Shown here one piece after another: positions 22,736 through 31,747 of a stretch of 64,000 nt of DNA (position 1 is its first letter; the number at the start of each line of letters is the position of its first letter). The notes beneath the pieces were generated by a model. That model had not been told where the DNA came from and did not search any database. It was given only the letters and a program-made list of their open reading frames with translations. Location of the stretch: contig JAFZPH010000047.1 in assembly GCA_017550405.1 (NCBI GenBank), positions 1 to 64,000 on the forward strand, given 5' to 3'. Both the position numbers and the translations under genes were made by a program. The stretch comes from Bacteroidales bacterium (GTDB lineage: Bacteria > Bacteroidota > Bacteroidia > Bacteroidales > P3).

Positions 22736-23686
22736 ATGAAGATTATCGGAACAGGAAGCGCTCTGCCGAAAAAGGTAGTGACGAACGACATGTTGACAGA
22801 GTTCTTCGACACCAGCGACGAATGGATTCGCACCCGAACAGGAATCGAAACCCGCCGCATCATGACAGACGAAAGCTTATTAGACTTAGCCATTACTGCT
22901 TCCCGCAACGCCATCGAGGCTGCGGGGCTGAAAGCAGAAGACCTTGATTACATCATTTGTTCGAATGTGAACAACAACTACGTCTACCCCTCGCTGAGCT
23001 GCATGGTGCAGGGGGCCATCGGTGCCACCTGCCCCTGCTTTGACGTCAGAATTGCATGTGCCGGCTTTGTGTATGCCATGGACATTGCCGAGTCGTTCCT
23101 CACTACGGGACGTGCCGGGAAGATTCTGGTACTTGCCGCGGAAGAGCCCACCCGCTTCTGCCACTGGAAACAGAGAGAGACCAGTGTGCTGTTTGGCGAC
23201 GGTGCCGCAGCCGCTGTAGTGGAGGCTGGCAACGAATACATGGGAGCCCGCATGACCACCATCAGCAACACGGAAGTCCTTTACCAACGCAACCGCTTGG
23301 AGCCTACGCCATTTGAGGTGGAGGGCGTTTATGTCGACCACCCGATGGTGATGCTTGGCCGCGAGGTGTTCCGCATGGCTGTATCGAACTGCTCGGCAGA
23401 AATCAACCACCTGCTGAAGAGCAAAGGATACCAGGTGTCGGATGTGAAATACTTCATTCTTCACCAGGCCAACATGCGCATCATCAAAGGCATACAGCAA
23501 TACTTGGAGGGTACGGACGAGCAATTCCCCACCACGGTGCAGAAATACGGCAACACATCATCGGCCAGCATTCCCATCCTGCTGGACGAACTGGTAAGAG
23601 ACAACAAGATAGCCCGCGGCGACTTGATAGTGATGAGCGGATTCGGTTCGGGATTCACTACAGGGTCGTTGCTGATGAAATATTAA
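22736..23686 (+). CDS. fabH: 3-oxoacyl-ACP synthase III (KAS III)
   Basis: 316 residues. The catalytic triad motifs are present: Cys108 in I-A-C-A-G-F, His in F-I-L-H-Q-A-N-M-R-I, and Asn in Y-G-N-T-S-S-A-S-I-P. G-D-G-A-A-A precedes them as expected. KAS III condenses an acyl-CoA primer with malonyl-ACP to start type II fatty-acid synthesis. Length is normal. It is the first gene of an all-plus run fabH-fabF-fabZ-fabG-fabD-etfB-etfA-acd, with gaps of 3-115 bp. A weak -7-like TTTCTTTG lies at 22653-22660. Confidence 0.93.
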   Translation: MKIIGTGSALPKKVVTNDMLTEFFDTSDEWIRTRTGIETRRIMTDESLLDLAITASRNAIEAAGLKAEDLDYIICSNVNNNYVYPSLSCMVQGAIGATCPCFDVRIACAGFVYAMDIAESFLTTGRAGKILVLAAEEPTRFCHWKQRETSVLFGDGAAAAVVEAGNEYMGARMTTISNTEVLYQRNRLEPTPFEVEGVYVDHPMVMLGREVFRMAVSNCSAEINHLLKSKGYQVSDVKYFILHQANMRIIKGIQQYLEGTDEQFPTTVQKYGNTSSASIPILLDELVRDNKIARGDLIVMSGFGSGFTTGSLLMKY

Positions 23687-23747
23687 TCAAGCCCCATAAG
23701 CCACGGCTTGACAGAAAACTAGAGTTATAAATTATAAAACGATTATC

Positions 23748-24989
23748 ATGAACAAGGTATATATTACAGGCCTCGGGTGTGTGACACCGCTTGGCAACAA
23801 CATCGAAACATTATGGGAAGGGCTGATAGCAGGCCGCTGCGGCATCGCCCCCATCGCCGCTCCCCACAGCGACACACTGCCCATCCATGTGGCCGGTGAA
23901 GTGAAGGACTTCAATCCCGAAGACTACGATATCGACAGAGGCACTGCCCGCCGCAACGACATGTACACCCTCTTTGCCCTGGCTGCCGCCCACCAGGCTA
24001 TGACAGACAGCGGTCTGAAGGTTGGCGAGGACGTGGAGCCCATGCGCATAGGCTGCGCCGTCGGGTCGGGTATCGGTGGCATCAAGACCTTCAACACCGA
24101 GCACACCAAACTCCTGGAGGAAGGCACCCGCCGTGTGTCGCCGCACTTCATCCCCATGATGATTGCCAACATCGGGTCGGCCAACGTGGCCATCAAGTAC
24201 AACTGCCAAGGCCCCAACCTGCCCGTCGTGACGGCTTGCGCCACCGGCACCCATGCCGTGGGCGAGGCCTACCGCCTGATACGCGAAGGACGTGCCGACG
24301 CCATGATTTGCGGCGGTGCCGAGAGCGCCATCTGCGACATTGCCTTGGCCGGTTTCAACAACATGAAGGCCCTCACACAGAACGAAGACCCGCTGTCGGC
24401 ATCGGTTCCCTTCGACGCCCGCCGCAAAGGCTTTGTGATGGGCGAAGGCGCCGGCATCCTGATTCTCGAAAGCGAAGAGTGCGCCCGTAAACGCGGTGCC
24501 AAGATTTATGCCGAGGTTTGCGGCTATGGCAACACCTGCGACGCCCACCACTACACCGCCCCCCATCCCGAGGGACGCAACGCCGCCGAGGCCATCCGCC
24601 TGGCAGCCGAAGAGGCCGGCTTCACCCCGAACGAGAAGATGTACATCAACGCCCATGGCACCAGCACACCGCTGAACGACGCCAGCGAGACGATGGCCAT
24701 CAAGAGAGCGTTGGGCGAGGATGTGGCCCGCAAGGTGGAGATCAGTTCCACCAAATCGATGCTGGGTCACATGCTTGGCGCTGCCGGAGCCGTGGAGCTG
24801 ATCATCTGCGCCCTGGCCATCAAGAACGGCATACTGCCCCCGACCATCGGTTACAAGGAGCCCGACCCGGCCTGCGACCTGGACTATATCCCCAACACGG
24901 CACGCAAGAGCCAGGTGGACATCACCCTGTCCAATTCATTCGGCTTTGGCGGTCAGAACGCCTGTGTGGCTTTAAGAAGAGTAAAATAA
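23748..24989 (+). CDS. fabF: 3-oxoacyl-ACP synthase II (KAS II)
   Basis: 413 residues. The active-site Cys is in T-A-C-A-T-G-T-H-A-V-G-E-A (about residue 164). The two His are in N-A-H-G-T-S-T and S-T-K-S-M-L-G-H-M-L-G-A-A-G. F-G-F-G-G-Q-N-A closes the fold. It elongates acyl-ACP with malonyl-ACP. The gap to fabH is 61 bp. No acyl-carrier-protein gene lies beside it, although acpP-fabF is the common pairing elsewhere. Confidence 0.94.
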   Translation: MNKVYITGLGCVTPLGNNIETLWEGLIAGRCGIAPIAAPHSDTLPIHVAGEVKDFNPEDYDIDRGTARRNDMYTLFALAAAHQAMTDSGLKVGEDVEPMRIGCAVGSGIGGIKTFNTEHTKLLEEGTRRVSPHFIPMMIANIGSANVAIKYNCQGPNLPVVTACATGTHAVGEAYRLIREGRADAMICGGAESAICDIALAGFNNMKALTQNEDPLSASVPFDARRKGFVMGEGAGILILESEECARKRGAKIYAEVCGYGNTCDAHHYTAPHPEGRNAAEAIRLAAEEAGFTPNEKMYINAHGTSTPLNDASETMAIKRALGEDVARKVEISSTKSMLGHMLGAAGAVELIICALAIKNGILPPTIGYKEPDPACDLDYIPNTARKSQVDITLSNSFGFGGQNACVALRRVK

Positions 24990-25023
24990 TTGGTACTATT
25001 CACCATTAAACATTCAAGACACT

Positions 25024-25449
25024 ATGTTGACAAGAGAAGAAATAAAACAATTTCTGCCCCACCGCGAGCCCATGCTGCTGGTGGATGATATGGAGCTGGA
25101 CGGTGACATGGCCATATCGCACTACCACGTGCGCGGCGACGAGTTTTTCCTGCAGGGTCACTTCCCCGGCAAGCCCATCGTGCCGGGCGTGATACTGTGC
25201 GAAATCATGGGTCAGTCGTCGGCCATCCTCATCCTTGACGAGCTGAAAAACCGACTGACGCTGTACAGCGGACTGAACGACGTCCGTTTCCGCCAGCCCG
25301 TTGTCCCCGGCGACACCATCACAGTGAAAGCCCGCATCACGGCCAGAAAAGGACTCATCTTCTTCATCGATGCCACAGCCTACGTGGACGACAAAGTAGC
25401 CTGCAAAGGCAAACTGTCGTTTGTGCTTGTTGACAAAGAGAAGGAATAG
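25024..25449 (+). CDS. fabZ: 3-hydroxyacyl-ACP dehydratase (FabZ type)
   Basis: 141 residues. It has L-P-H-R-E-P-M-L-L-V-D near the N-terminus. The hot-dog-fold active-site block is G-H-F-P-G-K-P-I-V-P-G-V-I-L-C-E-I-M-G-Q, with catalytic His and Glu in place. It dehydrates 3-hydroxyacyl-ACP to trans-2-enoyl-ACP. Size matches FabZ. A stand-alone FabZ here contrasts with the LpxC-FabZ fusion that Bacteroidota usually have, so this may be an additional dehydratase specific to this operon. Confidence 0.9.
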   Translation: MLTREEIKQFLPHREPMLLVDDMELDGDMAISHYHVRGDEFFLQGHFPGKPIVPGVILCEIMGQSSAILILDELKNRLTLYSGLNDVRFRQPVVPGDTITVKARITARKGLIFFIDATAYVDDKVACKGKLSFVLVDKEKE

Positions 25450-25564
25450 CAGTTTTTTCCTGTCCCGCACAATAAAGAAGCGACTTGTACGTTAAATAGT
25501 ATTAATGCTTAGCGGCAGCATGGCTGCCCCCGAGCATGATAAAAAGTAACTTAAAACTAAAGAC

Positions 25565-26311
25565 ATGAATCTATTAGAGAACAAAATAGCTCTTATCACC
25601 GGTGCCGCCCGCGGCATTGGCCGCCGCACAGCAGAGCTCTTTGCCGAAGAGGGTGCCACGGTGATTGTCACCGACCTGAAAGAGACCGACAGCAGCGTTG
25701 AGCTGATGCAGAAACTGCAAGGCATCAACCCCGAATGCTCTTTCTACACGGCCAACGCCGCCGACTGGGCACAGACCGAAGCCCTGGCCAAAACCATCAT
25801 AGAGCGCTATGGCCGCGTCGACGCCATCGTGAACAACGCCGGCATCACACGCGACAACCTGTTGCTGCGCATGACTCCCGAAGACTGGGACATCGTGATA
25901 CAGATCAACCTGCGCTCGGTGTTCAACTACTGCAAAGCCTTCATCCCCTATATGATGAAGAAACGTAGCGGCAGCATCATCAACACCAGCTCCGTGGTCG
26001 GCGTGAACGGCAACGGCGGGCAGTGCAACTATTCAGCCGCCAAGGCCGGTATCATTGGTTTCACCAAGTCCTTCGCCCAGGAGTTTGGCTCGCGCAACAT
26101 CCGTTGCAACGCCATCGCTCCCGGCTTCATCCAGACCGCCATGACCGATGCCATTCCCGACGATGCCCGCCAGAAATGGTTGGACGACATCCCCATGCGC
26201 CGTGCCGGCACCGAACTGGATGTGGCACGAGTAAGCCTCTTCCTGGCTTCGGACCTCTCGGAGTACGTTACCGGACAGGTAATCTGCATCGACGGAGGTA
26301 TCAGTTTATAA
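25565..26311 (+). CDS. fabG: 3-oxoacyl-ACP reductase
   Basis: 248 residues of the short-chain dehydrogenase family. The cofactor loop is T-G-A-A-R-G-I-G-R. N-N-A-G-I-T-R-D-N-L-L follows, the Ser-Tyr-Lys site is S-S-V-V-G and Y-S-A-A-K-A-G, and the end is G-Q-V-I-C-I-D-G-G-I-S-L. The NNAGITRDNLL sequence is typical of true FabG proteins rather than generic SDRs. It reduces 3-oxoacyl-ACP with NADPH. The 115-bp gap before it is the largest in the run and may hold an internal promoter, but I see no consensus box. Confidence 0.93.
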   Translation: MNLLENKIALITGAARGIGRRTAELFAEEGATVIVTDLKETDSSVELMQKLQGINPECSFYTANAADWAQTEALAKTIIERYGRVDAIVNNAGITRDNLLLRMTPEDWDIVIQINLRSVFNYCKAFIPYMMKKRSGSIINTSSVVGVNGNGGQCNYSAAKAGIIGFTKSFAQEFGSRNIRCNAIAPGFIQTAMTDAIPDDARQKWLDDIPMRRAGTELDVARVSLFLASDLSEYVTGQVICIDGGISL

Positions 26312-26383
26312 ACTAACAACAACTTGTGCGGAGGCGCCCTCGGGTTCACTCCGCACGCAACTTTTAACTAAGACCACTTTTTA

Positions 26384-27268
26384 ATGAAAGCATACGTTTT
26401 TCCCGGACAGGGAGCCCAGTTCGTAGGAATGGGCAAAGACCTTTATGACAACAACGACCGTTGCCGCGAAATGTTTGAGCGTGCCAACGAGATTATTGGT
26501 TTCCGCATTACCGACCTGATGTTTGCCGGCACCCCCGAGGACCTGAAACAGACCAAGGTGACACAGCCCGCCATCTTCCTCCACTCTGTCATTCTGGCCA
26601 CCTATATGGGCAGTGAGTTCATGCCCGACATGGTGGGCGGCCATTCCCTCGGCGAGTTCAGCGCACTGGTGGCCACTGGTGCCATGGACTTTGAGGACGG
26701 CCTGCGTCTGGTCATCGCCCGCGCCAACGCCATGCAGCGCTGCTGCGAGATGCAACCCTCCACCATGGCCGCCATCCTCAAGTTGGATGACAAAACCGTT
26801 GAAGATGTCTGCGCCGAAGTTACAGCTGCAGGCCAGGTGGTTGTGGCTGCAAACTACAACACCCCCGGACAGCTGGTCATCAGCGGCACCGTGGAAGGTG
26901 TAGCCCAAGCCTGCGAGAAAGTGAAAGAGCTGAAAGGCCGTGCCGTGCCACTGGCAGTGGGCGGTGCATTCCACAGCCCCCTCATGGAGCCCGCCCGCAT
27001 AGAGCTGGCCGAGGCCATTGAACGCACCCAGTTCCATACCCCCATCTGCCCCTGCTACCAGAATGTGTGCGCCACCCCGGTCGACAACCCCGACCAGATA
27101 AAGCGCAACCTGGTTGCCCAGCTCACGTCGCCTGTGCGCTGGACCGCCACGGTACAGAATATGATTGCCGACGGCGCCACCGAATTCATCGAAGTGGGAC
27201 CCGGCACCGCACTGCAAGGCATGGTGAAGCGTATCAGTCCCGACACGGACGCCCACTCCGCCTGCTGA
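26384..27268 (+). CDS. fabD: Malonyl-CoA:ACP transacylase
   Basis: 294 residues. It opens with V-F-P-G-Q-G-A-Q-F-V-G-M-G-K-D. The catalytic Ser is in G-G-H-S-L-G-E-F-S-A-L (about residue 88), and an active-site His in G-G-A-F-H-S-P-L-M. G-P-G-x-x-L-Q-G-M-V lies near the C-terminus. It loads malonate onto ACP. With fabH, fabF, fabZ and fabG it makes the run a nearly complete elongation set that lacks only enoyl-ACP reductase and ACP. Confidence 0.94.
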   Translation: MKAYVFPGQGAQFVGMGKDLYDNNDRCREMFERANEIIGFRITDLMFAGTPEDLKQTKVTQPAIFLHSVILATYMGSEFMPDMVGGHSLGEFSALVATGAMDFEDGLRLVIARANAMQRCCEMQPSTMAAILKLDDKTVEDVCAEVTAAGQVVVAANYNTPGQLVISGTVEGVAQACEKVKELKGRAVPLAVGGAFHSPLMEPARIELAEAIERTQFHTPICPCYQNVCATPVDNPDQIKRNLVAQLTSPVRWTATVQNMIADGATEFIEVGPGTALQGMVKRISPDTDAHSAC

Positions 27269-27353
27269 ACAAGGCAACAGCAGTGTGCGGCCAGATAGCC
27301 GCACACCACAAAAGCAAAAACAACCCGATTATTGAATCCTTAATTTAAAGACA

Positions 27354-28157
27354 ATGAGTATAAAAATCGTAGTACTGGCCAAGCAGGTCCCCGACACCCG
27401 CAATGTGGGGCCGGAGGCCATGACCCCCGAAGGCACTATCAATCGTTCAGCCCTTCCGGCCGTGTACAATCCCGAAGACCTCAACGCCCTTGAGATGGCC
27501 CTCCGTGTCAAGGAGCAGATGCCCGGTGCCACCATCACGGTGGTGACCATGGGACCCCCACGCGCCGAGGAAATCATCCGCGAAGCCATCTACCGCGGAG
27601 CCGACAACGGCTTTGTACTGTCCGACCGCCGTTTTGCCGGTGCCGACACGCTGGCAACCTCCTACGCCATCTCCTGTGCCGTTAAGAAACTGGGTCATGT
27701 AGACCTGGTGTTCGGCGGACGCCAAGCCATCGACGGCGACACTGCCCAGGTAGGTCCCCAGGTGGCCGAGAAGATGGATATACCCCAAATCACCTATGCC
27801 GAGGAGCTGCTGGATGTCAACGAGAAGAGCATCCGCATCAAGCGTCGCATCGCCAGCGGCACCGAGGTTGTAGAGGCTCCGCTGCCCGTGCTCGTCACCG
27901 TGTGCGGCAGCGCACCCCGTCCCCGTTTCCGTCATGCCCACCTGGTGCTGAAAAACCGTCACCTCGAAGTCCCCGTGTGGACAGCCGACGACGTCAACCC
28001 CGAGTTCGACCGACTGGGTCTCTCCGGTTCCCCCACCAAGGTGAAAAACGTGGACAGCGTGGTGTTGACCCAGAAGGACAACATCCGCGTCGAAAACACG
28101 CAGGAGTCCCTTAACGACCTTATCTCAAATCTTGTTACCAACCACATCATTGGATAA
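27354..28157 (+). CDS. etfB: Electron transfer flavoprotein beta subunit
   Basis: 267 residues. It opens with I-K-I-V-V-L-A-K-Q-V-P-D-T and has the ETF-beta signature around G-R-Q-A-I-D-G-D-T-A-Q-V-G-P-Q-V-A. That block (GDTAQVGP) resembles clostridial-type ETFs, some of which bifurcate electrons, more than the mitochondrial-type (DDxxQTG) form. ETF passes electrons between acyl-CoA dehydrogenases and other carriers in the cytoplasm. etfA follows after 3 bp. Bifurcation is inference from one motif. Confidence 0.93.
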   Translation: MSIKIVVLAKQVPDTRNVGPEAMTPEGTINRSALPAVYNPEDLNALEMALRVKEQMPGATITVVTMGPPRAEEIIREAIYRGADNGFVLSDRRFAGADTLATSYAISCAVKKLGHVDLVFGGRQAIDGDTAQVGPQVAEKMDIPQITYAEELLDVNEKSIRIKRRIASGTEVVEAPLPVLVTVCGSAPRPRFRHAHLVLKNRHLEVPVWTADDVNPEFDRLGLSGSPTKVKNVDSVVLTQKDNIRVENTQESLNDLISNLVTNHIIG

Positions 28158-28160
28158 ATC

Positions 28161-29183
28161 ATGAACAGCATACTCGTATATATTGAAATCAACGAATCCG
28201 GCCGCGTTGCCGACGTCAGCCTCGAGCTCTGCTCCAAAGGCCGTCGCCTGGCCGACCGCCTGGGTGGTCAGCTTGAAGCCATAGTGGCTGGCAACAACCT
28301 TGCCGACCTCGAACAGCAACTGTATCCCTATGGTGTCGACACCATCCTTTACGCCAACGATCCGCGCCTGTCGCCCTATCGCACCCTGCCCCATTTCAGC
28401 ATCGTCGACGGCATCATCCGCGAACGTCAGCCCGAAGTGGTGCTCTACGGCGCCACCAGCGTGGGCCGCGACCTTGCACCCCGCATTGCCTCCCACCTGC
28501 GCTGTGGCCTCACCGCCGACTGCACAGCCCTCGAGATTGGCGACCACACCGACCTCCGCACCGGCAAGGAATACCACGACATCCTGTACCAAATCCGCCC
28601 CGCTTTTGGCGGCAACATCGTGGCCACCATTGTCAGCCCCGAGACGCGTCCGCAGATGGCCACCGTGCGCGAAGGCGTGATGCGCAAAGAGATAGTCGAT
28701 GCCAACCACAAAGGCCAACTCATCAACATCGATGCCACCAAATACCTGCGTGCAGAGGACGACTGCCTGAAGGTTATCAGCCGTCAAATCGACCCCCAGG
28801 GTGTCGACATCAAGGGTGCCTCCATCATCGTGGCCGGTGGCTACGGCATGGGCAGCCGCGAGAACTTCGACATGCTGTATAAATTCGCCAACATGATAGG
28901 CGGTGAAGTGGGCGCCAGCCGTGCCGCCATCGATGCAGGCTTCTGCGACAACGACCGCCAGATAGGTCAAACCGGCGTCACAGTGCGTCCCAAGCTCTAT
29001 ATCGCCTGCGGCATTTCCGGCGCTGTGCAGCACCGCGTTGGCATGGAGCAGTCGGGTCAGATCATCTCCATCAACACCGACCCCGATGCACCCATCAACT
29101 CCATTGCCGACTACACCATTATCGGCGACGTGTGCGAGATTATCCCCCGTCTTATGAACGCCTACCAGTCGTGCAAAAAATAA
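28161..29183 (+). CDS. etfA: Electron transfer flavoprotein alpha subunit
   Basis: 340 residues. The C-terminal FAD domain (from about residue 210) shows V-A-G-G-Y-G-M-G-S, G-A-S-R-A-A-I-D-A-G, R-Q-I-G-Q-T-G-V-T-V-R-P-K-L-Y-I-A-C-G-I-S-G-A-V-Q-H and I-N-T-D-P-D-A-P-I, all standard ETF-alpha elements. The N-terminal domain has Y-G-A-T-S-V-G-R-D-L-A-P-R. It forms a heterodimer with EtfB, encoded just upstream, and probably serves the acyl-CoA dehydrogenase that follows after about 20 bp. Confidence 0.94.
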   Translation: MNSILVYIEINESGRVADVSLELCSKGRRLADRLGGQLEAIVAGNNLADLEQQLYPYGVDTILYANDPRLSPYRTLPHFSIVDGIIRERQPEVVLYGATSVGRDLAPRIASHLRCGLTADCTALEIGDHTDLRTGKEYHDILYQIRPAFGGNIVATIVSPETRPQMATVREGVMRKEIVDANHKGQLINIDATKYLRAEDDCLKVISRQIDPQGVDIKGASIIVAGGYGMGSRENFDMLYKFANMIGGEVGASRAAIDAGFCDNDRQIGQTGVTVRPKLYIACGISGAVQHRVGMEQSGQIISINTDPDAPINSIADYTIIGDVCEIIPRLMNAYQSCKK

Positions 29184-29204
29184 TAACCCTTGCAAACAAC
29201 AACC

Positions 29205-30878
29205 ATGAATTATTATAGCGACAACGAAAGTCTGAAGTTCTACCTTCAGCACCCCGATATCGAAAAGATTGCCATCCTCCGCGAAAACAACTTCGAAGAG
29301 GCAGGCCAATATCCCGACGCTCCCGCCAACGTGGCCGAAGCCGTGGAGGGATACCAGCAAGCCATGGACCTTATCGGTGAAATCACCGGCGAGGTCATCG
29401 CCCCCAACGCCGCTTTGGTCGACGCCGAAGGCCCCCGTGTGGAGAACGGTCGTGTGGTGTATGCCTCAGGCACACAGCAGAACCACGAAACCCTCACCCA
29501 GTCCGGACTCTACGGCATTAAGCAACGCCGCAAATACCACGGCCTTAACATGCCCGGTACCGTCACCACCATGGCTGGCGAGATTGTTGCCCGTGCCGAT
29601 GTAGGCTTTGCCACCATCTGGATGCTTCAGGATTGCGCCGACACCATCGAGGACTTCGCCTCCGAAGCCATCAAGGACAAATACCTGCCCCGCATCTACC
29701 AAGGTGCCACCTGCAGCATGGACCTTACCGAGCCCGATGCCGGTTCCGACCTGCAATCTGTCCGTCTTAAAGCCACCTTCGACGAGGCTGCCAACTGCTG
29801 GCGTCTCAATGGTGTCAAGCGCTTCATCACCAACGGCGATGCCGACATCCACCTCGTGCTTGCCCGCTCCGAAGAGGGCACTACCGACGGCCGCGGTCTC
29901 TCCTACTTTGTCTATGACCGCAACGACGGCGGCCTCACCGTACGCCGTATCGAGCACAAGATGGGCATTATCGGTTCTCCCACTGCCGAGCTTGTCTTCA
30001 CCAACGCTCCCTGCCAGCTGGTCGGCGAACGCCGTCTGGGTCTTATTAAATACACCATGTCGCTCATGAACGGAGCCCGTCTGGGTGTCGGAGCACAGGC
30101 TGTAGGCCTTTGCGAAGCCGCCTGCCGTGAGGCTGTGGACTATGCCGCCGCCCGCGAACAGTTTGGCAAGACCATCGACCAGATGATCCCCGTGCAGGAC
30201 ATCCTCCACACCATGCGCGCCAAGACCGATGCCGTGCGTTCTCTCCTGTATGAGACTGCCCGCCAGGTGGACCTCGCCAACTGCTACGACCGCCTCTCTA
30301 AGGTCCGTCCGCTCACCGGCGAAGAGCGCCAGGCCATGAAGGCCCATCTGCGCAATGCCGACTGCCTCACCCCCATCACCAAACTCATGGCCAGCGAATA
30401 CTCCAACCAGTGTGCCTACGACTGCATCCAGATCCATGGCGGCAGCGGCTTCATGAAAGAGTACACCTGCGAGCGCCTCTATCGCGACGCCCGAATCCTC
30501 AGCATCTACGAAGGCACCTCGCAGCTTCAGGTTGTGGCCGCCACCAAAGGTATCAGCAACGGCAGTTACCTCAAACGTATCGCCGACTACGATGCCATGC
30601 CCGTCACTGCCGAGCTTGAGCCGCTGCGCGACGTCCTCCGCCAAATGACCGCCGACTATCAAGTCATGCACGACAAGCTCACGGCCGACGGTGCCGGAGA
30701 GCCCTTCGAGCACAATGTCCGCGGTCTTGCCGAGAGCCTTGCCTACATCATCATGGGCTACCTGCTGCTGCAAGACACCTGCCGCGACAACCGTTTCCTC
30801 GACTCCTGCCGCCGCATCATCCGCCTGGGTCGTGCCGAAATGGCCAAGCACCAGTGCGAAATTGACTGCACAATGTAA
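29205..30878 (+). CDS. Acyl-CoA dehydrogenase family protein
   Basis: 557 residues from the ATG at 29205. It has M-D-L-T-E-P-D-A-G-S-D-L-Q (FAD and substrate loop), K-R-F-I-T-N-G-D-A, R-E-Q-F-G-K-T-I-D, I-H-G-G-S-G-F-M-K-E and the catalytic-base region I-Y-E-G-T-S-Q-L-Q (about residue 435). It is longer than classical 380-residue ACADs because of an extra C-terminal domain, as in several bacterial long forms. It either oxidises acyl-CoA with ETF as acceptor or, in reverse with reduced ETF, reduces enoyl thioesters. The operon position after fab genes makes the second worth testing. Substrate is unknown. Confidence 0.9.
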   Translation: MNYYSDNESLKFYLQHPDIEKIAILRENNFEEAGQYPDAPANVAEAVEGYQQAMDLIGEITGEVIAPNAALVDAEGPRVENGRVVYASGTQQNHETLTQSGLYGIKQRRKYHGLNMPGTVTTMAGEIVARADVGFATIWMLQDCADTIEDFASEAIKDKYLPRIYQGATCSMDLTEPDAGSDLQSVRLKATFDEAANCWRLNGVKRFITNGDADIHLVLARSEEGTTDGRGLSYFVYDRNDGGLTVRRIEHKMGIIGSPTAELVFTNAPCQLVGERRLGLIKYTMSLMNGARLGVGAQAVGLCEAACREAVDYAAAREQFGKTIDQMIPVQDILHTMRAKTDAVRSLLYETARQVDLANCYDRLSKVRPLTGEERQAMKAHLRNADCLTPITKLMASEYSNQCAYDCIQIHGGSGFMKEYTCERLYRDARILSIYEGTSQLQVVAATKGISNGSYLKRIADYDAMPVTAELEPLRDVLRQMTADYQVMHDKLTADGAGEPFEHNVRGLAESLAYIIMGYLLLQDTCRDNRFLDSCRRIIRLGRAEMAKHQCEIDCTM

Positions 30879-30882
30879 CTTT

Positions 30883-30914
30883 TTTGTATATATTAAAGAA
30901 AAGTATTATCTTTG
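30883..30914 (+). promoter_or_regulatory. Promoter of the outer-membrane barrel gene
   Basis: TTTG (30883-30886), a 20-bp spacer and TATCTTTG (30907-30914), 26 bp before the ATG at 30940. It starts a new unit right after the acyl-CoA dehydrogenase stop. Confidence 0.7.
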
Positions 30915-30939
30915 TAGCATAAACAAAAAACATCACACT

Positions 30940-31671
30940 ATGAATAAGAGCAGATATATCAAATCGTTATGCTTGGGTATCGCATTACTGTGTGCAGGTT
31001 ATACAGTAAAAGCCCAACAAGTTGAAACATCAATTTTCCTCAATGGGACACTTCCCATGGCTAATTTCAACGACAATGTAGCTGAAGATCTCCAGAAGTT
31101 CGGTCCTGAGTCTTTCCAAGTCTTGAACCGCAGCCAGATTGGTAAGGGTGCTTCCGCCGGTTTGGGAGCCACTGCCCGTTTCGGACTCTGGTTCGACGTA
31201 GGAGTTGGCGAACTGCAGCCCTTTGCCGAAGTCAGCTTTCTGTGGAACAACTCTGGTCCTTCCATCCGCAAGGCTTATGACAGCCATGCCGACTCGCTGA
31301 ACCAATATCCCACGGCTCCGCACTATTTCAACGTTCCTGTGATGCTGGGTCTCAAATATCGCTACCAGCTCATGCCCGACCTGAAACCCTTTGCCGAACT
31401 GGGCATTGGCTACGACTTCCTTTTCATCACCAAGAACGGCTACCCCAAGAGCACTTTCTACTACAAACCCAACGGTGGTTTGGCTTGGATGATTGGCCTT
31501 GGCACCTATCTGGGTGAACATGTGACCGTCAGCCTCAACTACACCGGCCTTGGCAGCCACCTCATCGAACCCACCAAGAAATCAGCCCCCGACCCCAACG
31601 AAGAGAACTATACCGGACGTACACGCTCTTCTTTAGGCACACTGGGTCTCCGCGTTGGTTTCCACTTCTAA
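30940..31671 (+). CDS. Secreted outer-membrane beta-barrel protein (PorT/OmpW-like fold)
   Basis: 243 residues from the ATG at 30940. A signal peptide ends near A-G-Y-T-V-K-A-Q-Q. The rest alternates polar and hydrophobic residues in strands, with aromatic girdle residues (L-K-Y-R-Y-Q-L, F-A-E-L-G-I-G-Y-D-F-L-F, G-T-Y-L-G-E-H-V-T-V-S-L-N-Y), and it ends in L-G-L-R-V-G-F-H-F, a typical barrel C-terminus with a final Phe. The function is unknown. It has its own promoter and terminator and is therefore monocistronic. Confidence 0.75.
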   Translation: MNKSRYIKSLCLGIALLCAGYTVKAQQVETSIFLNGTLPMANFNDNVAEDLQKFGPESFQVLNRSQIGKGASAGLGATARFGLWFDVGVGELQPFAEVSFLWNNSGPSIRKAYDSHADSLNQYPTAPHYFNVPVMLGLKYRYQLMPDLKPFAELGIGYDFLFITKNGYPKSTFYYKPNGGLAWMIGLGTYLGEHVTVSLNYTGLGSHLIEPTKKSAPDPNEENYTGRTRSSLGTLGLRVGFHF

Positions 31672-31693
31672 TCGAAGCAATCAACATCAAGAT

Positions 31694-31735
31694 AAACGGT
31701 CGGCTTACACAGGTAAGCCGACCGTTTAGTTTTTC
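31694..31735. terminator. Strong bidirectional terminator
   Basis: AAACGGTCGGCTTAC, an ACAG loop and GTAAGCCGACCGTTT form a perfect 15-bp stem with a T run on the plus strand. It sits between the convergent barrel gene and the hydrolase ending at 31748. Confidence 0.9.
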
Positions 31736-31747
31736 GCTACAGGGAAC

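Noticed and set aside
24236..25009. Arg/His-rich open frames on the plus strand inside fabF
   Set aside because: They are +1/+2 shadows of fabF with biased composition and no start-site support.
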